A DNA stretch of 64,000 bases, from the NCBI RefSeq assembly GCF_039534125.1, contig NZ_BAAAUV010000032.1:1-64000 (forward strand), in the 5' to 3' direction. Under the pieces are notes generated by a model. It saw only the letters and a program-made list of their open reading frames with translations. It did not search any database and had not been told where the DNA came from. Position 1 is the stretch's first letter; every line of letters begins with the position of its first letter. Source of the DNA: Actinocorallia longicatena. GTDB taxonomy: Bacteria > Actinomycetota > Actinomycetes > Streptosporangiales > Streptosporangiaceae. The translations under genes were made by a program, and so were the position numbers. Shown one piece after another: positions 1 to 8,774 of this stretch.

Positions 1-328
1 CGGCCAGGGCGTCGCGCAGCCGCCGCGCCGCTCCCGGCTCCCCGCCGAGCGCCGCCCGCAGCAGGCCGCCGGCCTCGGGCGGCGGCCCGGCGGAGCCGCC
101 GAGCACCACCGCGACCAGGCTTCCGAGCAGCAGGCCGGCCCCGTGGACGAGCCGCGGATCGGTCGGCACGTGCTTGCCGAGGACCGTGGAGACCAGCAGG
201 TGGGCCCGGCGCGGATTGCGCCGCACCGCCAGCCCGACCAGCGCGGGAAGCCCGACGCCGACCGGCTCGGCCGTCGTGGTCAGCACGAGGTCGAGCCGCC
301 CGGTCACCCACTCCCCCGGCCATGCCAT
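1..328 (-). CDS. Phosphoribosyltransferase-like protein of the ter cluster (partial)
   Basis: N-terminal 109 residues only; the gene runs off the left edge. The ATG at 328 overlaps the stop of the upstream lyase gene (TGATG), so the two are translationally coupled. The stretch VRRNPRRAHLLVSTVLGKHV followed by P-T-D-P-x-L-V-x-G-A-G is what I remember from the N-terminus of the PRTase/TRSP-type proteins encoded beside TerD and CitE-like genes in actinobacterial ter clusters. The PRTase fold itself lies outside the window, so the function is inferred from this opening motif and from context. Those ter operons have been proposed to make a nucleoside-like metabolite. Confidence 0.65.
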   Translation of the reverse strand, partial: MAWPGEWVTGRLDLVLTTTAEPVGVGLPALVGLAVRRNPRRAHLLVSTVLGKHVPTDPRLVHGAGLLLGSLVAVVLGGSAGPPPEAGGLLRAALGGEPGAARRLRDALA

Positions 329-1479
329 CAGGCGGCCACCGCGGCGGTGAGCAGGTCGACGAAGCCGACGTCCTCGGCGGCGACGCCGAACACACGGGCG
401 CGGCGCAGGGTCCGCTCGGCCCAGGCGCGGTGCGGCTTGGCCTCGTTCATCTTGTTGCTGTAGCTGGAGGCCATCGCCCCGCCCGCCTCGACCCCGAGGA
501 TGTCGGTGGCGTCGCAGTACTCCTCGTGCGTGACGACCATCAGCGCGTGGACGGCCGCCACATGGCTCGGGTGGATGACCGTCTTGCCGGTGAGGCCGTT
601 GGCCTTGTCGAGGGTGACCTCGCGGATCAGCCCGTCGAGGTCGGTGCCGATCAGCAGGCTGCGCAGCGGCCCGGCCTGGTTCTCCTCGAACGGCGACTGC
701 CGTAGCTGGGGCTTGAACAGCCGCTCGCCGCCGGAGAAGTACTCCCAGACGGGCCCCGAGACCACGAATCCGGTCGAGTCCGCCCTGGCCAGGACGTTCA
801 CCACGTCGGAGATCAGCCCGGCGACCGGCTGGATGTCGTAGATCGTGAGATCGCGCGGGCGGCGCAGGCCGTAAGCGGAGCAGAGGTCGGCGGCGCCGAG
901 CCGGACGGCCAGCACCTTGTCGCGGTGGTGGGCGAGCAGCCGGGCGATGTCGTGCAGGACCCCGGCCCGGGTCTCGCGGTAGATCGCCTCGGGCGTCTCG
1001 ATCACCGGGAGGCCGAGCAGCCGGAATCCGCTGATCTTGGTGGCGTCGCCGAGGGCGTCCAGGTAGGCCTTGCCGCCGGACGCCTCGAACTTCGGCAGCA
1101 CGAACCCGGTCAGCAGCCCGGCCGCCGGGCCGAGCCTGCGCGTCAGGTCCGGGATCTGGGCGGGTTCGCGGACCCGCACGAACAGCAGCGGCGCCTCGTC
1201 CGCCGAGACGGCCTGGAGCTGGGCGACGAGATTGCGCTCCGCCTGTGCGACTTCGCCGTCGGGAATGGAGTCCTCCAGGCACAGGACCATGCTGCGGACG
1301 CCCTGGCGGTGGCATTTGGCGATGTCGCGGGCGAGATGGGGACGCGTCGCGGGACTGTAGAGGGTGGCGCCCATGGCCATGGCGAGAATGTCGGGATCGC
1401 CGTCCCGGTCGAACTCGCCGGGCTGGACATGGAACAGCGAGGCCCGGCGGGCGACGTCGATGTGGTCGAAATGACGCAC
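328..1479 (-). CDS. HpcH/HpaI aldolase / CitE-like lyase of the ter cluster
   Basis: 383 residues from a GTG at 1479 preceded by GGAAGGG about nine bases upstream. A longer frame reaches 1587 but adds unconserved residues across the likely promoter, so I prefer the shorter start (MRHFDHIDVARRASLF). The motif ATLYSPATRPHLARDIAKC followed by VLCLEDSIPD matches the TIM-barrel HpcH/HpaI/CitE superfamily: a (Y/F)-x-P start, then an acidic metal-ligand segment E-D. The family makes or breaks C-C bonds on CoA or pyruvate-like substrates; the substrate here is unknown. It lies in an operon with the PRTase-like gene and next to TerC/TerD genes, the arrangement of the proposed ter biosynthetic module. 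Confidence 0.8.
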   Translation of the reverse strand: MRHFDHIDVARRASLFHVQPGEFDRDGDPDILAMAMGATLYSPATRPHLARDIAKCHRQGVRSMVLCLEDSIPDGEVAQAERNLVAQLQAVSADEAPLLFVRVREPAQIPDLTRRLGPAAGLLTGFVLPKFEASGGKAYLDALGDATKISGFRLLGLPVIETPEAIYRETRAGVLHDIARLLAHHRDKVLAVRLGAADLCSAYGLRRPRDLTIYDIQPVAGLISDVVNVLARADSTGFVVSGPVWEYFSGGERLFKPQLRQSPFEENQAGPLRSLLIGTDLDGLIREVTLDKANGLTGKTVIHPSHVAAVHALMVVTHEEYCDATDILGVEAGGAMASSYSNKMNEAKPHRAWAERTLRRARVFGVAAEDVGFVDLLTAAVAA

Positions 1480-1622
1480 GGCTGAGAACCCTTCCGTTCG
1501 CTTCGGCCGCACAACGTAGGGACCACGTTCGTAGTTCCGCCTTCTGGGGCCAACGAATGAAATATTACCCATAACAGCACGATGCATCCGAAACGCCGGT
1601 TATCGCCGTGTTAAAACCAAAA

Positions 1623-1647
1623 GCCCTGGCCGTTAACGGGCCAGGGC
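1623..1647 (-). terminator. Rho-independent terminator after the TerC-like gene
   Basis: Perfect 9-bp stem GCCCTGGCC / GGCCAGGGC with a 7-base loop, followed on the minus strand by TTTTGGTTTT. It lies 17 bases past the TerC-like stop codon. Confidence 0.8.
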
Positions 1648-1664
1648 CGGGCAAAGAGGCAGAA

Positions 1665-2747
1665 TCAGATTCGGCTGGATTCCAGTGCCGCTTCGGTGTC
1701 GTTCTCGTCGTCCTGCCGGTTGCGCCGGACCGAGCTGATGAACGAGATGATGATCAGGCCCGCGCCGACGCCACCGGTGATCCATTCCGACAGGTGGCTG
1801 CCGATGCTGACGAGCATGAACACCGCGAGCGCGCCGATCGCCCAGTGGGCGCCGTGCTCCAGGTAGCGGTACTCGTGCAGCGTGCCCTTGCGGACCAGGA
1901 AGACCGTGAGCGACCGGATGTACATCGCGCCGACGCCCAGGCCGATCGCGATGATGATCGGGTCGGTGCTGATGGCGAACGCGCCGATGACGCCGTCGAA
2001 GGAGAAGGACGCGTCGAGGACCTCGAGGTAGAGGAACAGGAAGAACCCGGCCTTGCCGGTGGCCTGCGCCAGCGCGGTGGGCCCGCCGGACTTCTTCTCG
2101 GCCCCCTCCTCCTCGTCGTCGTCGATCTCGAACAGCGAGCCGAGCCCGTTCACGAGGATGTAGGTGATCATGCCCAGGATGCCCGCGATGAGGACGTTCT
2201 CGCGGTGCGCGTCGTCGGCCCACCAGAACGCCGCGGCGGCCAGCGAACCGCCGGCGATCACCACGGAGAGCTGGTCGAGCTTGCCGATGCGGACGAGCGG
2301 CTTCTCCAGCCACGACAGCCAGTGCACCGAACGCTCTTCGAAGATCCAGTCCAGGAACAGCATCATCAGGAACATGCCGCCGAAGGCGGCGATCATCGGA
2401 TAGGCGAACTCCATCTTCTCCTGGTACGCCTCGTGGTCGTTCAGCGCCAGCTGGACGGCCTCGACCGGGCCCAGCTGGGCCGTGATCGCCACGATGATCA
2501 CGGGGAAGACGAGACGCATGCCGAAGACCGCGATCGCGATGCCGACCGTCAGGAAGATCTTCTGCCAGAACGGGCTCATGCGTTCCAGCACCTTGGCGTT
2601 GACCACGGCGTTGTCGAACGAGAGCGAGATCTCCAGTACGGCCAGGATCGCCACGAGGGCCAGGCCCTCGGTGCTGTCATAGAGGAAGGCTGCGATCAGG
2701 CCGAGAAGAGTGACGGCGAAGGACCAGCCGAACGTGCGAAGAATCAT
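1665..2747 (-). CDS. TerC-family integral membrane protein (DUF475)
   Basis: 360 residues from ATG 2747; a frame open to 2789 lacks a better start. Eight to ten hydrophobic segments span the protein. Two copies of the TerC signature are visible, EISLSFDNAVV near residue 40 and EVLDASFSFDGVIGA near residue 245, each with an acidic-Ser-Phe-Asp core typical of the TerC/Alx superfamily. An acidic loop (DDDEEE) lies between the two halves. TerC proteins sit in the cytoplasmic membrane and have been linked to metal (Mn, tellurite) stress. It is downstream of the two TerD genes on the same strand, separated from them by a hairpin. Confidence 0.9.
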   Translation of the reverse strand: MILRTFGWSFAVTLLGLIAAFLYDSTEGLALVAILAVLEISLSFDNAVVNAKVLERMSPFWQKIFLTVGIAIAVFGMRLVFPVIIVAITAQLGPVEAVQLALNDHEAYQEKMEFAYPMIAAFGGMFLMMLFLDWIFEERSVHWLSWLEKPLVRIGKLDQLSVVIAGGSLAAAAFWWADDAHRENVLIAGILGMITYILVNGLGSLFEIDDDEEEGAEKKSGGPTALAQATGKAGFFLFLYLEVLDASFSFDGVIGAFAISTDPIIIAIGLGVGAMYIRSLTVFLVRKGTLHEYRYLEHGAHWAIGALAVFMLVSIGSHLSEWITGGVGAGLIIISFISSVRRNRQDDENDTEAALESSRI

Positions 2748-2762
2748 GCCTAAGTTTCCGTA

Positions 2763-2786
2763 GCCCGCCGGTAAGGGCCGGCGGGC
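2763..2786 (-). terminator. GC-rich hairpin between terD and terC-like genes
   Basis: GCCCGCCGG / CCGGCGGGC, a 9-bp stem with a 6-base loop and no clear T-run. It could be a weak terminator, an attenuator or a processing site that separates TerD from TerC expression. Confidence 0.5.
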
Positions 2787-2802
2787 CACTGTCGAGCGGC
2801 GA

Positions 2803-3381
2803 TCAACCTACGTTGACGCCGAAGTCCTGTGCGATCCCGTGCAGACCGGAGGCGTACCCCTGGCCGATCGCCCGGAACTTCCATTCGTTGTTGTAGCGGT
2901 ACAGCTCACCGAAGACCATGGCCGTTTCGGTGGACGCGTCCTCCGACAGGTCGTAGCGGGCCAGTTCGGAGCCGTCGGCACGGTTCACGACGCGGATGAA
3001 GGCGTTGCGCACCTGGCCGAAGCTCTGGCCGCGGTTGACCGCGTCGTAGATCGAGACGGGGAACACGATCCGGTCGACCTGATCGGGCACGTTCGCCAGA
3101 TCGACGTTGATGGACTCGTCGTCCCCCTCGCCCTCACCTGTCAGGTTGTCGCCGGTGTGCTCGACGGACCCGTCCGGGCTCTTGAGGTTGTTGAAGAACA
3201 CGAAGTGCGCGTCCGAGACGACCTTCCCGTTGCCGCCGAGCATCAGCGCGGAGGCGTCGAGGTCGAAGTCGGAGCCCGTCGTGGCCCGGGCGTCCCAGCC
3301 CAGGCCGACGGTGACCGCTGTGAGGTTGGGGGCGGCCTTGCTCAGTGAGACATTGCCGCCCTTGGCGAGGGAGACGCCCAT
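2803..3381 (-). CDS. terD: TerD family calcium-binding stress protein (copy 1)
   Basis: 192 residues, the normal TerD length. It begins MGVSLAKGGNVSLSK and carries the TerD core: GLGWDAR, then a D-F-D-L-D-A-S Ca-binding strand, FFNNL, SVEHTGDNLTGEGEGDDE, and FPVSIYDA. The acidic residues of these loops are all present. TerD proteins are cytosolic Ca2+-binding proteins that work with TerC at the membrane. It is about 75% identical by eye to the neighbouring copy, consistent with a tandem duplication. Confidence 0.95.
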   Translation of the reverse strand: MGVSLAKGGNVSLSKAAPNLTAVTVGLGWDARATTGSDFDLDASALMLGGNGKVVSDAHFVFFNNLKSPDGSVEHTGDNLTGEGEGDDESINVDLANVPDQVDRIVFPVSIYDAVNRGQSFGQVRNAFIRVVNRADGSELARYDLSEDASTETAMVFGELYRYNNEWKFRAIGQGYASGLHGIAQDFGVNVG

Positions 3382-3440
3382 GGTTGTTCGCTCCTACTGA
3401 CGAGGGATCGGCCGGTCCGAGGGATCAGCCGGTGATGGGA

Positions 3441-3458
3441 CCGGCCCGTTCGGGCCGG
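3441..3458 (-). terminator. Hairpin just after the upstream terD gene
   Basis: CCGGCCCG / CGGGCCGG palindrome directly after the stop of the second TerD gene. It has a tight loop and no T-run. It may uncouple the two TerD genes. Confidence 0.5.
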
Positions 3459-3459
3459 A

Positions 3460-4035
3460 TCAGACGTTCACCCCGAAGTCCTGCGCGATGCCGGTGAGGC
3501 CCGAAGCGTAGCCCTGGCCCACGGCGCGGAACTTCCACTCGGCGCCGTTGCGGTAGAGCTCACCGAAGATCATGGCCGTCTCGGTGGAGGCGTCCTCGGA
3601 GAGGTCGTAGCGGGCGATCTCGGTGCCACCGGCCTGGTTGAGGACGCGGATGAAGGCGTTGCGGACCTGGCCGAAGCTCTGGCCGCGGTTGACGGCGTCG
3701 TAGATCGACACCGGGAAGACGATCTTCTCCGCGTTCGGCGGCAGGCCCGCGAGGTTGACCTTGACCTGCTCGTCGTCGCCCTCGCCCTGGCCGGTGGTGT
3801 TGTCGCCGGTGTGCTCGACGGCGCCGTCGGGGGTCTTGAGGTTGTTGAAGAACACGAAGTGTCCGTCGGAGATGACCTTGTTGCCGGCGTCGACGACGAT
3901 CGCGGACGCGTCGAGGTCGAAGTCGGTGCCGGTCGTCGTGCGGACGTCCCAGCCCAGTCCGACGATCACGGCGGTGAGGCCGGGGGCCTCCTTGCTCAGC
4001 GAGACGTTTCCGCCCTTGCTCAGGCTGACCGGCAT
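3460..4035 (-). CDS. terD: TerD family calcium-binding stress protein (copy 2)
   Basis: 191 residues starting MPVSLSKGGNVSLSK, with the same Ca-binding core: GLGWDVRTTTGTDFDLDAS, then VEHTGDNTTGQGEGDDE and FPVSIYDAVNRGQSFG. It is first in the minus-strand TerD-TerD-TerC series. A start codon with GGAGGCAAAG just upstream supports ATG 4035. The 185-bp gap to the divergent coiled-coil gene should hold promoters for both directions. Confidence 0.95.
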   Translation of the reverse strand: MPVSLSKGGNVSLSKEAPGLTAVIVGLGWDVRTTTGTDFDLDASAIVVDAGNKVISDGHFVFFNNLKTPDGAVEHTGDNTTGQGEGDDEQVKVNLAGLPPNAEKIVFPVSIYDAVNRGQSFGQVRNAFIRVLNQAGGTEIARYDLSEDASTETAMIFGELYRNGAEWKFRAVGQGYASGLTGIAQDFGVNV

Positions 4036-4220
4036 CTTTGCCTCCAGGGATTCGTTGGATTCGAATGAGACTCGATCGGGAACTGAGCGAACCAGTTCGC
4101 CCTGACAGACGTCTCAGCGATGCTATCGGTTCCCCTCTTCTCGCCAAGGTCATCACTCTTTTGCGTCCGGAACCGGGCGTGGTGGGATGGAGACCCAGAC
4201 ATCTCGTCGGAGGAGGCAGG

Positions 4221-5477
4221 GTGCAGAGACCTGGTGACCAGCGCCGCCGGGGGCGCAGGGACGCCCGTGCGGAGCAGGCCCAGACCGCCGCCCTGCAGGC
4301 GAAAGAGCAGGCCGCGGAGGCCTTCTACGACATGGATCAGGCCCAGAAGTACGTCGGCGGACGGCTGACGCTCCTGGGTGATCTCGATCTCACGGCGGCC
4401 GACCGGCTCCGGCCGCGCTTCGAGCGGGCCGACGCCACGGCCAACGAGGCCGCCCTCGCCTACATCACGATCGTGGACGCCCACGATCTCGACGACGTGA
4501 ACCGCGCTTTCGCCGAGTACGACGCCGGGCACCGGGCCCTGTCGGGCGTCACGGAGACCCTGAAGCGGGTCACCGCGGAGATCAACCAGGTCGCCGCGGA
4601 GATCCAGCCGCAGCTCGCCAGGCTCGAGTCGTCCCTCGACCAGCTCCCGCCGCGGCTGCGAGCGGCCCAGGCGGCCCTTCAGAGCGCCCAGGAGGCCGTG
4701 ACGGCGGCGCGGGACGCCGGGATGCGGACCGGGGAGGTCGAGGCCGATCTGGAGGCCGTCCAGGCGCTGCTGGCCGAGCTGAACAGCGCCGGGCTCGGCG
4801 GGCTGGGGCTCCAGGGCGCGATGCGCAGGGCCGAGGAGATCACGGCCAGGGCGGGCGGCGTCGCCGAGGAGGCGCGGGCCCTGGCGGTGGCCGTGCAGAA
4901 GACGCGCAACGACCTCGCCTCGGTGCGGACCCGGGTCCAGATGGTCGCGGGCCGCAGGGAGCGGGTCGTGGACGCCATGAGCGTGCTGCGCCGCTCCTAC
5001 GCGGCGGCCTGCTGGCAGGACCTGCAGGGCGCGCCGAACGCGATCGAGCAGGCCCTCGAGCGGTCGCGGGAGCGGATCGCCGAGACCGACGCCGCGGCCG
5101 GCCGCCAGGAGTGGCGCGAGGTGGCGCGGTCGCTGGCGGCCGCGCGGGCGGAGCTGAAGGACGCCGAGCGCCGGGCGAAGGCCGTCACCGACCGGGTCGA
5201 CGACCTGCGCGAGGCCGAGGCCGATCCGGGGAAGCCGCTGGAGCAGGCGCGGTTCGCCGTCAGGGACGCCCAGCGGCTGGCCGTCGCCCAGCCCGGCGGT
5301 GCCGCCCCCCGCCACGCCCAGGCCCTGGACGCCCTGGTCGCCCGGCTGGAGAGGGCCCCCGGCACCCTGGAGGGCGGCCACCCCGACTACTGGGCCTACC
5401 TCAAGGAGCTCAGGTCGATCACCCAGCAGGCCCACGACGTCGTCGAGATCATCCGCTCCGAGCACAGCCCTCGCTGA
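4221..5477 (+). CDS. Alpha-helical coiled-coil protein divergent from the ter genes
   Basis: 418 residues from GTG 4221, preceded by a strong GGAGGAGG site five to six bases upstream; an ATG further upstream (4038) lies in the promoter region and lacks such a site. The protein is Ala/Glu/Arg-rich and almost wholly helical, with heptad-like stretches through most of its length, such as AEINQVAAEIQPQLARLESS. No signal peptide, membrane segment or enzyme motif is visible. I do not recognise a named family. Its position, divergent from TerD/TerC, suggests a structural or scaffolding role in the ter response, which is inference. Confidence 0.8.
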   Translation: MQRPGDQRRRGRRDARAEQAQTAALQAKEQAAEAFYDMDQAQKYVGGRLTLLGDLDLTAADRLRPRFERADATANEAALAYITIVDAHDLDDVNRAFAEYDAGHRALSGVTETLKRVTAEINQVAAEIQPQLARLESSLDQLPPRLRAAQAALQSAQEAVTAARDAGMRTGEVEADLEAVQALLAELNSAGLGGLGLQGAMRRAEEITARAGGVAEEARALAVAVQKTRNDLASVRTRVQMVAGRRERVVDAMSVLRRSYAAACWQDLQGAPNAIEQALERSRERIAETDAAAGRQEWREVARSLAAARAELKDAERRAKAVTDRVDDLREAEADPGKPLEQARFAVRDAQRLAVAQPGGAAPRHAQALDALVARLERAPGTLEGGHPDYWAYLKELRSITQQAHDVVEIIRSEHSPR

Positions 5478-5492
5478 GACACGGCCTGGGAT

Positions 5493-6323
5493 TCAGGACA
5501 GGGCCTCGGCGCACTCGTCGATGAGGCGGCGGGCGCCCTCGCGGAGGTCGGCGACGCCGGGCCCCCTGGCCAGGAGGCCGCGGGAGACCGAGGGGACCAC
5601 GGTGGCGGCGGTGCCGAAGGTCCGCCGCAGGCCGGCGGGGTCGGCGCCCTGGGCTCCGACGCCGGGGGCCAGGACGGGGCCGTTGAGGCCGGCGACGTCG
5701 GCGGCGAGCCCGGTCAGGGTCGCGCCCAGGACCACGCCGAGGGAGCCGAGCGGGGCGGCCCCGCGGTTGAGGGCCGCCACCTCGTCGAGGATGGTCCCGC
5801 CGACCGTGCGGCCGTCCGCCGCGACGGCGAGCTGGACCCCGGCGCCCTCCGGGTTGGAGGTCCTGGCCAGGACGAACAGGCCCGCGTCGTGCTCGGCCGC
5901 CTTGTCGATCATCGGCTGGAGCGAGCCGAAACCGAGGTAGGGCGTGACGGTCACGGCGTCGGCGGACAGGGGGCTCGACCGGTCGAGGTAGGCGTCGGCG
6001 TAGGCGGCCGTGGTGCTGCCGATGTCGCCGCGCTTGGCGTCGAGGACGACGACGGTGCCCCGCCGGCGCAGCTCCGCCAGCACCGTCTCCAGGACCGCGA
6101 TCCCCCGGCTGCCGTGCCGCTCGAAGAAGGCCGACTGCGGCTTGACGACCGCGACGAGGTCGCCGACGGCCTCGACGACCGTCCGGGAGAAGCGTTCGAG
6201 GCCCTCGGGGGTGTCGGGCAGCCCCCACGCGGCCAGCAGGGCCGGGCTCGGGTCGATCCCCACGCACAGGGGTCCCCTCTCCTGCAGAGAAGACCACAGA
6301 CGCTGACCGAAGGACCGGCTCAC
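5493..6323 (-). CDS. pyrF: Orotidine 5'-phosphate decarboxylase
   Basis: 276 residues from GTG 6323 (GAGGGG six bases upstream), the usual length of the type-2 actinobacterial PyrF. It catalyses the last step of UMP synthesis, OMP to UMP plus CO2. The catalytic motif VVVLDAKRGDIGST is intact, as are VKPQSAFFERHG (substrate binding), TVTPYLGF and a C-terminal VSRG phosphate-binding segment. The frame is open further upstream but with low-complexity Arg/Pro sequence typical of noncoding GC-rich DNA. It sits away from the rest of the pyr genes, next to a small zinc-ribbon gene on the same strand. Confidence 0.93.
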   Translation of the reverse strand: MSRSFGQRLWSSLQERGPLCVGIDPSPALLAAWGLPDTPEGLERFSRTVVEAVGDLVAVVKPQSAFFERHGSRGIAVLETVLAELRRRGTVVVLDAKRGDIGSTTAAYADAYLDRSSPLSADAVTVTPYLGFGSLQPMIDKAAEHDAGLFVLARTSNPEGAGVQLAVAADGRTVGGTILDEVAALNRGAAPLGSLGVVLGATLTGLAADVAGLNGPVLAPGVGAQGADPAGLRRTFGTAATVVPSVSRGLLARGPGVADLREGARRLIDECAEALS

Positions 6324-6385
6324 AACATTCCCCTCGTCGGATGCGAAACAGTCAAGGATGACATGTCCGGACAGGGAAGCCGTTG

Positions 6386-6658
6386 TTACGTGCGTCTCTC
6401 GCCCTCGGGGGCGTGCCCCTCGACGTCGTCGAGCCGGTCGGCGACCTCGTCGAGCCTGCGGCGGCTCGCGTCGTCCAGCAGGAGGGCGACATGGCCGCAG
6501 TCCCGGCAGGCCCTGCCGTATCCGGCGACGAAGGTCGGTTTCGCCGAGAGGAACCCCTTCTTGGCGAACCTCAGCTCCATCCGCTCCAGCCACTTGTGCG
6601 CCGGATAAAGCTCCCCCACAGGGCTCAACCGCTCAGAACCACACATTCCACAACGCAT
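6386..6658 (-). CDS. Small zinc-ribbon protein
   Basis: 90 residues beginning MRCGMCGSERL. Two CxxC knuckles (CGMC near residue 3 and CRDC near residue 54) should bind one zinc. Between them is GELYPAHKWLERMELRF, and after them an Asp/Arg-rich helix. No enzyme motif is visible. The gene lies 62 bases upstream of pyrF on the same strand and could be cotranscribed with it. A role in nucleic-acid or protein binding is only a guess from the ribbon. Confidence 0.75.
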   Translation of the reverse strand: MRCGMCGSERLSPVGELYPAHKWLERMELRFAKKGFLSAKPTFVAGYGRACRDCGHVALLLDDASRRRLDEVADRLDDVEGHAPEGERRT

Positions 6659-6680
6659 AGATCGACCACTGTAACGCCGA

Positions 6681-7475
6681 TCACACCGGGGTGGCACCTT
6701 CCACCTGCACCGATCCCAGGACACGGGTCTGGGGATAGCGCAGCAGCGCGGCCGGGATCGGGGTGGAGCGGCCGTTCTGGAGGAGGACCAGGCCGCCCGT
6801 TCCGGACGCGTCCGGCCGCGCCTGCTCGCCGAGCCGGTCGAGGGCCTGGCGGGCCAGCGCCGCCGCGGGACCGAACAGCTCGGGGGCCGGGCCGCCGCGG
6901 GCGAGGGCGGCCCCGATCTCCGCCGCGACCAGCTCGTAGTGGGTGCAGCCGAGGACCACCCGGCGCACTCCCGCGGGCGTGCGGGACGCGGCGTCGGCGA
7001 GCGCCTCGGCCAGGGCGTCCTCGTCGGCGTGCTCGATCGCCTCGGCGAGCCCCGGGCAGGCCACCGCGGCGACCGGGAGGCCGGGGGCGAACCGGGCGAT
7101 CAGATCGGCCTGGTAGGCGCTGCGGGTGGTCGCCACCGTCGCCCAGACCGCGAAGGCCTCCCCCGCGGCGGCGGCCGGCTTGATCGCCGGGACCGTGCCG
7201 ATCACCGGCAGGCCGGGTTCGAGCCGTTCGCGCAGCGCCGGCAGCGCGTGGACGCTGGCGGTGTTGCAGGCGACGATCAGCGCGTCGGGCTCGAGGTCGA
7301 GCGCGGCCCCGGCGCAGGCCAGGACGCGCTCGGTGATGTCCTCGGGCGTCCGCGGCCCCCACGGCATCCCCTCGACGTCGTTCGACAGGACCAGATCCGC
7401 GTCCGGCCTGGCCTCCCGCACGGCCGCGGCGGCGGCCAGCAGGCCGAATCCCGAGTCGACGAGGGCGATGCGCAT
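6681..7475 (-). CDS. murI: Glutamate/aspartate racemase family protein, probably glutamate racemase
   Basis: 264 residues from ATG 7475. Both catalytic cysteines of the Asp/Glu racemase family are present, in ACNTAS (about residue 71) and GCTHYEL (about residue 178). The N-terminal DSGFGLL matches the DSG-x-GGL signature of MurI. D-glutamate formed by MurI feeds peptidoglycan precursor synthesis in the cytosol. It follows efeB by 20 bases on the same strand, an unusual neighbour for an iron-uptake operon. Typical MurI has DSGVGGL and GCTHYPL, so the small deviations leave some room for a related racemase. Confidence 0.8.
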   Translation of the reverse strand: MRIALVDSGFGLLAAAAAVREARPDADLVLSNDVEGMPWGPRTPEDITERVLACAGAALDLEPDALIVACNTASVHALPALRERLEPGLPVIGTVPAIKPAAAAGEAFAVWATVATTRSAYQADLIARFAPGLPVAAVACPGLAEAIEHADEDALAEALADAASRTPAGVRRVVLGCTHYELVAAEIGAALARGGPAPELFGPAAALARQALDRLGEQARPDASGTGGLVLLQNGRSTPIPAALLRYPQTRVLGSVQVEGATPV

Positions 7476-7495
7476 GACGGGCACTTTAGCGGTGC

Positions 7496-8770
7496 TCAGG
7501 TGAACAGCGTGTCGCCCCAGAAACCGCCCTTGGCCACGCCGGGGGGAACGGCGAAGACACCGCTGCCGACGTGCTGGATGTACTCGTTCAGGGCGTCGGC
7601 GCCGAGGCTCTTCTGGATCTGGACGAACCCCTTGGTGACGTTCCGCTGGTAGGCGAGGAAGAACAGGCCGGCGTCGAGGCGGCCCAGGCCGTCGGTGCCG
7701 TCGGTGAAGGAGTAGCCGCGGCGCAGGATCTTGGCGCCGCCGTTGGTGTCGGGATGGGCGAGCCGGACGTGGGCGTCCGGCTTCATCGCCTCGAGGATCA
7801 CCTTGTCGCGTTCCTTCTGCCGGCCGCGCGGGGCGCCCTCGCCCTTGTCGCGGCCGATGATGTCCTCCTGCTCGCGCAGGCCGGTCCTGTCCCACGTCTC
7901 GATGTGCATCCGGATGCGGCGGGCCACCAGGTAGGACCCGCCCGCCATCCAGTCCGCGCCGTCCTCCGCGGTGGCCCAGACGTGCTCGTCCAGCTGGGCC
8001 GCGTCGGTGCCGGGGACGTTCTCCGTGCCGTCCTTGAAGCCCATCATGTTGCGGGGCGTCTGGGCGTCGGGGGTCGTCGAGGAGGTCTTGCCGAAGCCGA
8101 GCTGCGACCAGCGCACCGACACCACGCCGAAGCCGATCCTGGCGAGGTTGCGGACGGCGTGCACCGCGACCTGCGGGTCGTCGGCGCAGGCCTGGACGCA
8201 GAGGTCGCCGCCGCTGCGGGCCGGGTCGAGCCGGTCCCCGGGGAAGTGCGGCAGGTCGACCAGGGCCGCCGGGCGCCTGCCCTCCAGCCCGAACCGCCCG
8301 AACAGGGACGGGCCGAAACCGATGGTCAGGGTCAGCCGGGAGGCGTCGAGCCCGAGGGCCTCGCCGGTGTCGTCCGGCGGGGCCAGGACGTTCCCGCCGA
8401 CCGCGCCGCGGCCCGCGGGGCGTCCGGCGGTCATGGCCTCGGCCGCGATCGTCCACTCCCGCAGCATCGCCACGAGCCTGGCCCTGTCCGTGGTGACCAC
8501 GTCGAAGGCCGCGAAGTGCAGCCGGTCCTGGACCGGGGTGGCGATCCCGGCCTGGTGGTCCCCGTGGAAGGGGATCCGCCCGCCGTAGGTCGGCGCGGCG
8601 GAGTCGTCGGCGCGCGCGACGCTCACCAGCCCGGCGCCGAGGGCGGCGCCGGCGAGGACACCGGCCCCGCCCGCGCCGAGGACGCCCCTGCGGCTGAGCC
8701 CGGTGGCACGGCCGGCGGCTTCGGTGCTCGTCTTCTCGACGGGCGTCTTCTCGGCGTTCTCCTCGGTCAT
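7496..8770 (-). CDS. efeB: Iron uptake/deferrochelatase EfeB, secreted Dyp-type haem peroxidase
   Basis: 424 residues. A twin-arginine signal (SRRGVLGAGGAGVLAG, residues 26-41) directs the folded haem protein across the membrane. The Dyp hallmarks follow: GFKDG at 244-248 with the catalytic Asp247, and His339 in RLAHP as probable proximal haem ligand, then RRGYSF. The family oxidises ferrous iron or removes iron from haem as part of EfeUOB. It is four bases downstream of efeO, the standard EfeO-EfeB order. The efeU permease gene normally found with them is not in this window. Confidence 0.93.
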   Translation of the reverse strand: MTEENAEKTPVEKTSTEAAGRATGLSRRGVLGAGGAGVLAGAALGAGLVSVARADDSAAPTYGGRIPFHGDHQAGIATPVQDRLHFAAFDVVTTDRARLVAMLREWTIAAEAMTAGRPAGRGAVGGNVLAPPDDTGEALGLDASRLTLTIGFGPSLFGRFGLEGRRPAALVDLPHFPGDRLDPARSGGDLCVQACADDPQVAVHAVRNLARIGFGVVSVRWSQLGFGKTSSTTPDAQTPRNMMGFKDGTENVPGTDAAQLDEHVWATAEDGADWMAGGSYLVARRIRMHIETWDRTGLREQEDIIGRDKGEGAPRGRQKERDKVILEAMKPDAHVRLAHPDTNGGAKILRRGYSFTDGTDGLGRLDAGLFFLAYQRNVTKGFVQIQKSLGADALNEYIQHVGSGVFAVPPGVAKGGFWGDTLFT

Positions 8771-8774
8771 CGCA

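Noticed and set aside
1480..1587. N-terminal extension of the CitE-like protein
   Set aside because: No ribosome site at the distal ATG, unconserved residues, and a good GTG with GGAAGGG downstream.
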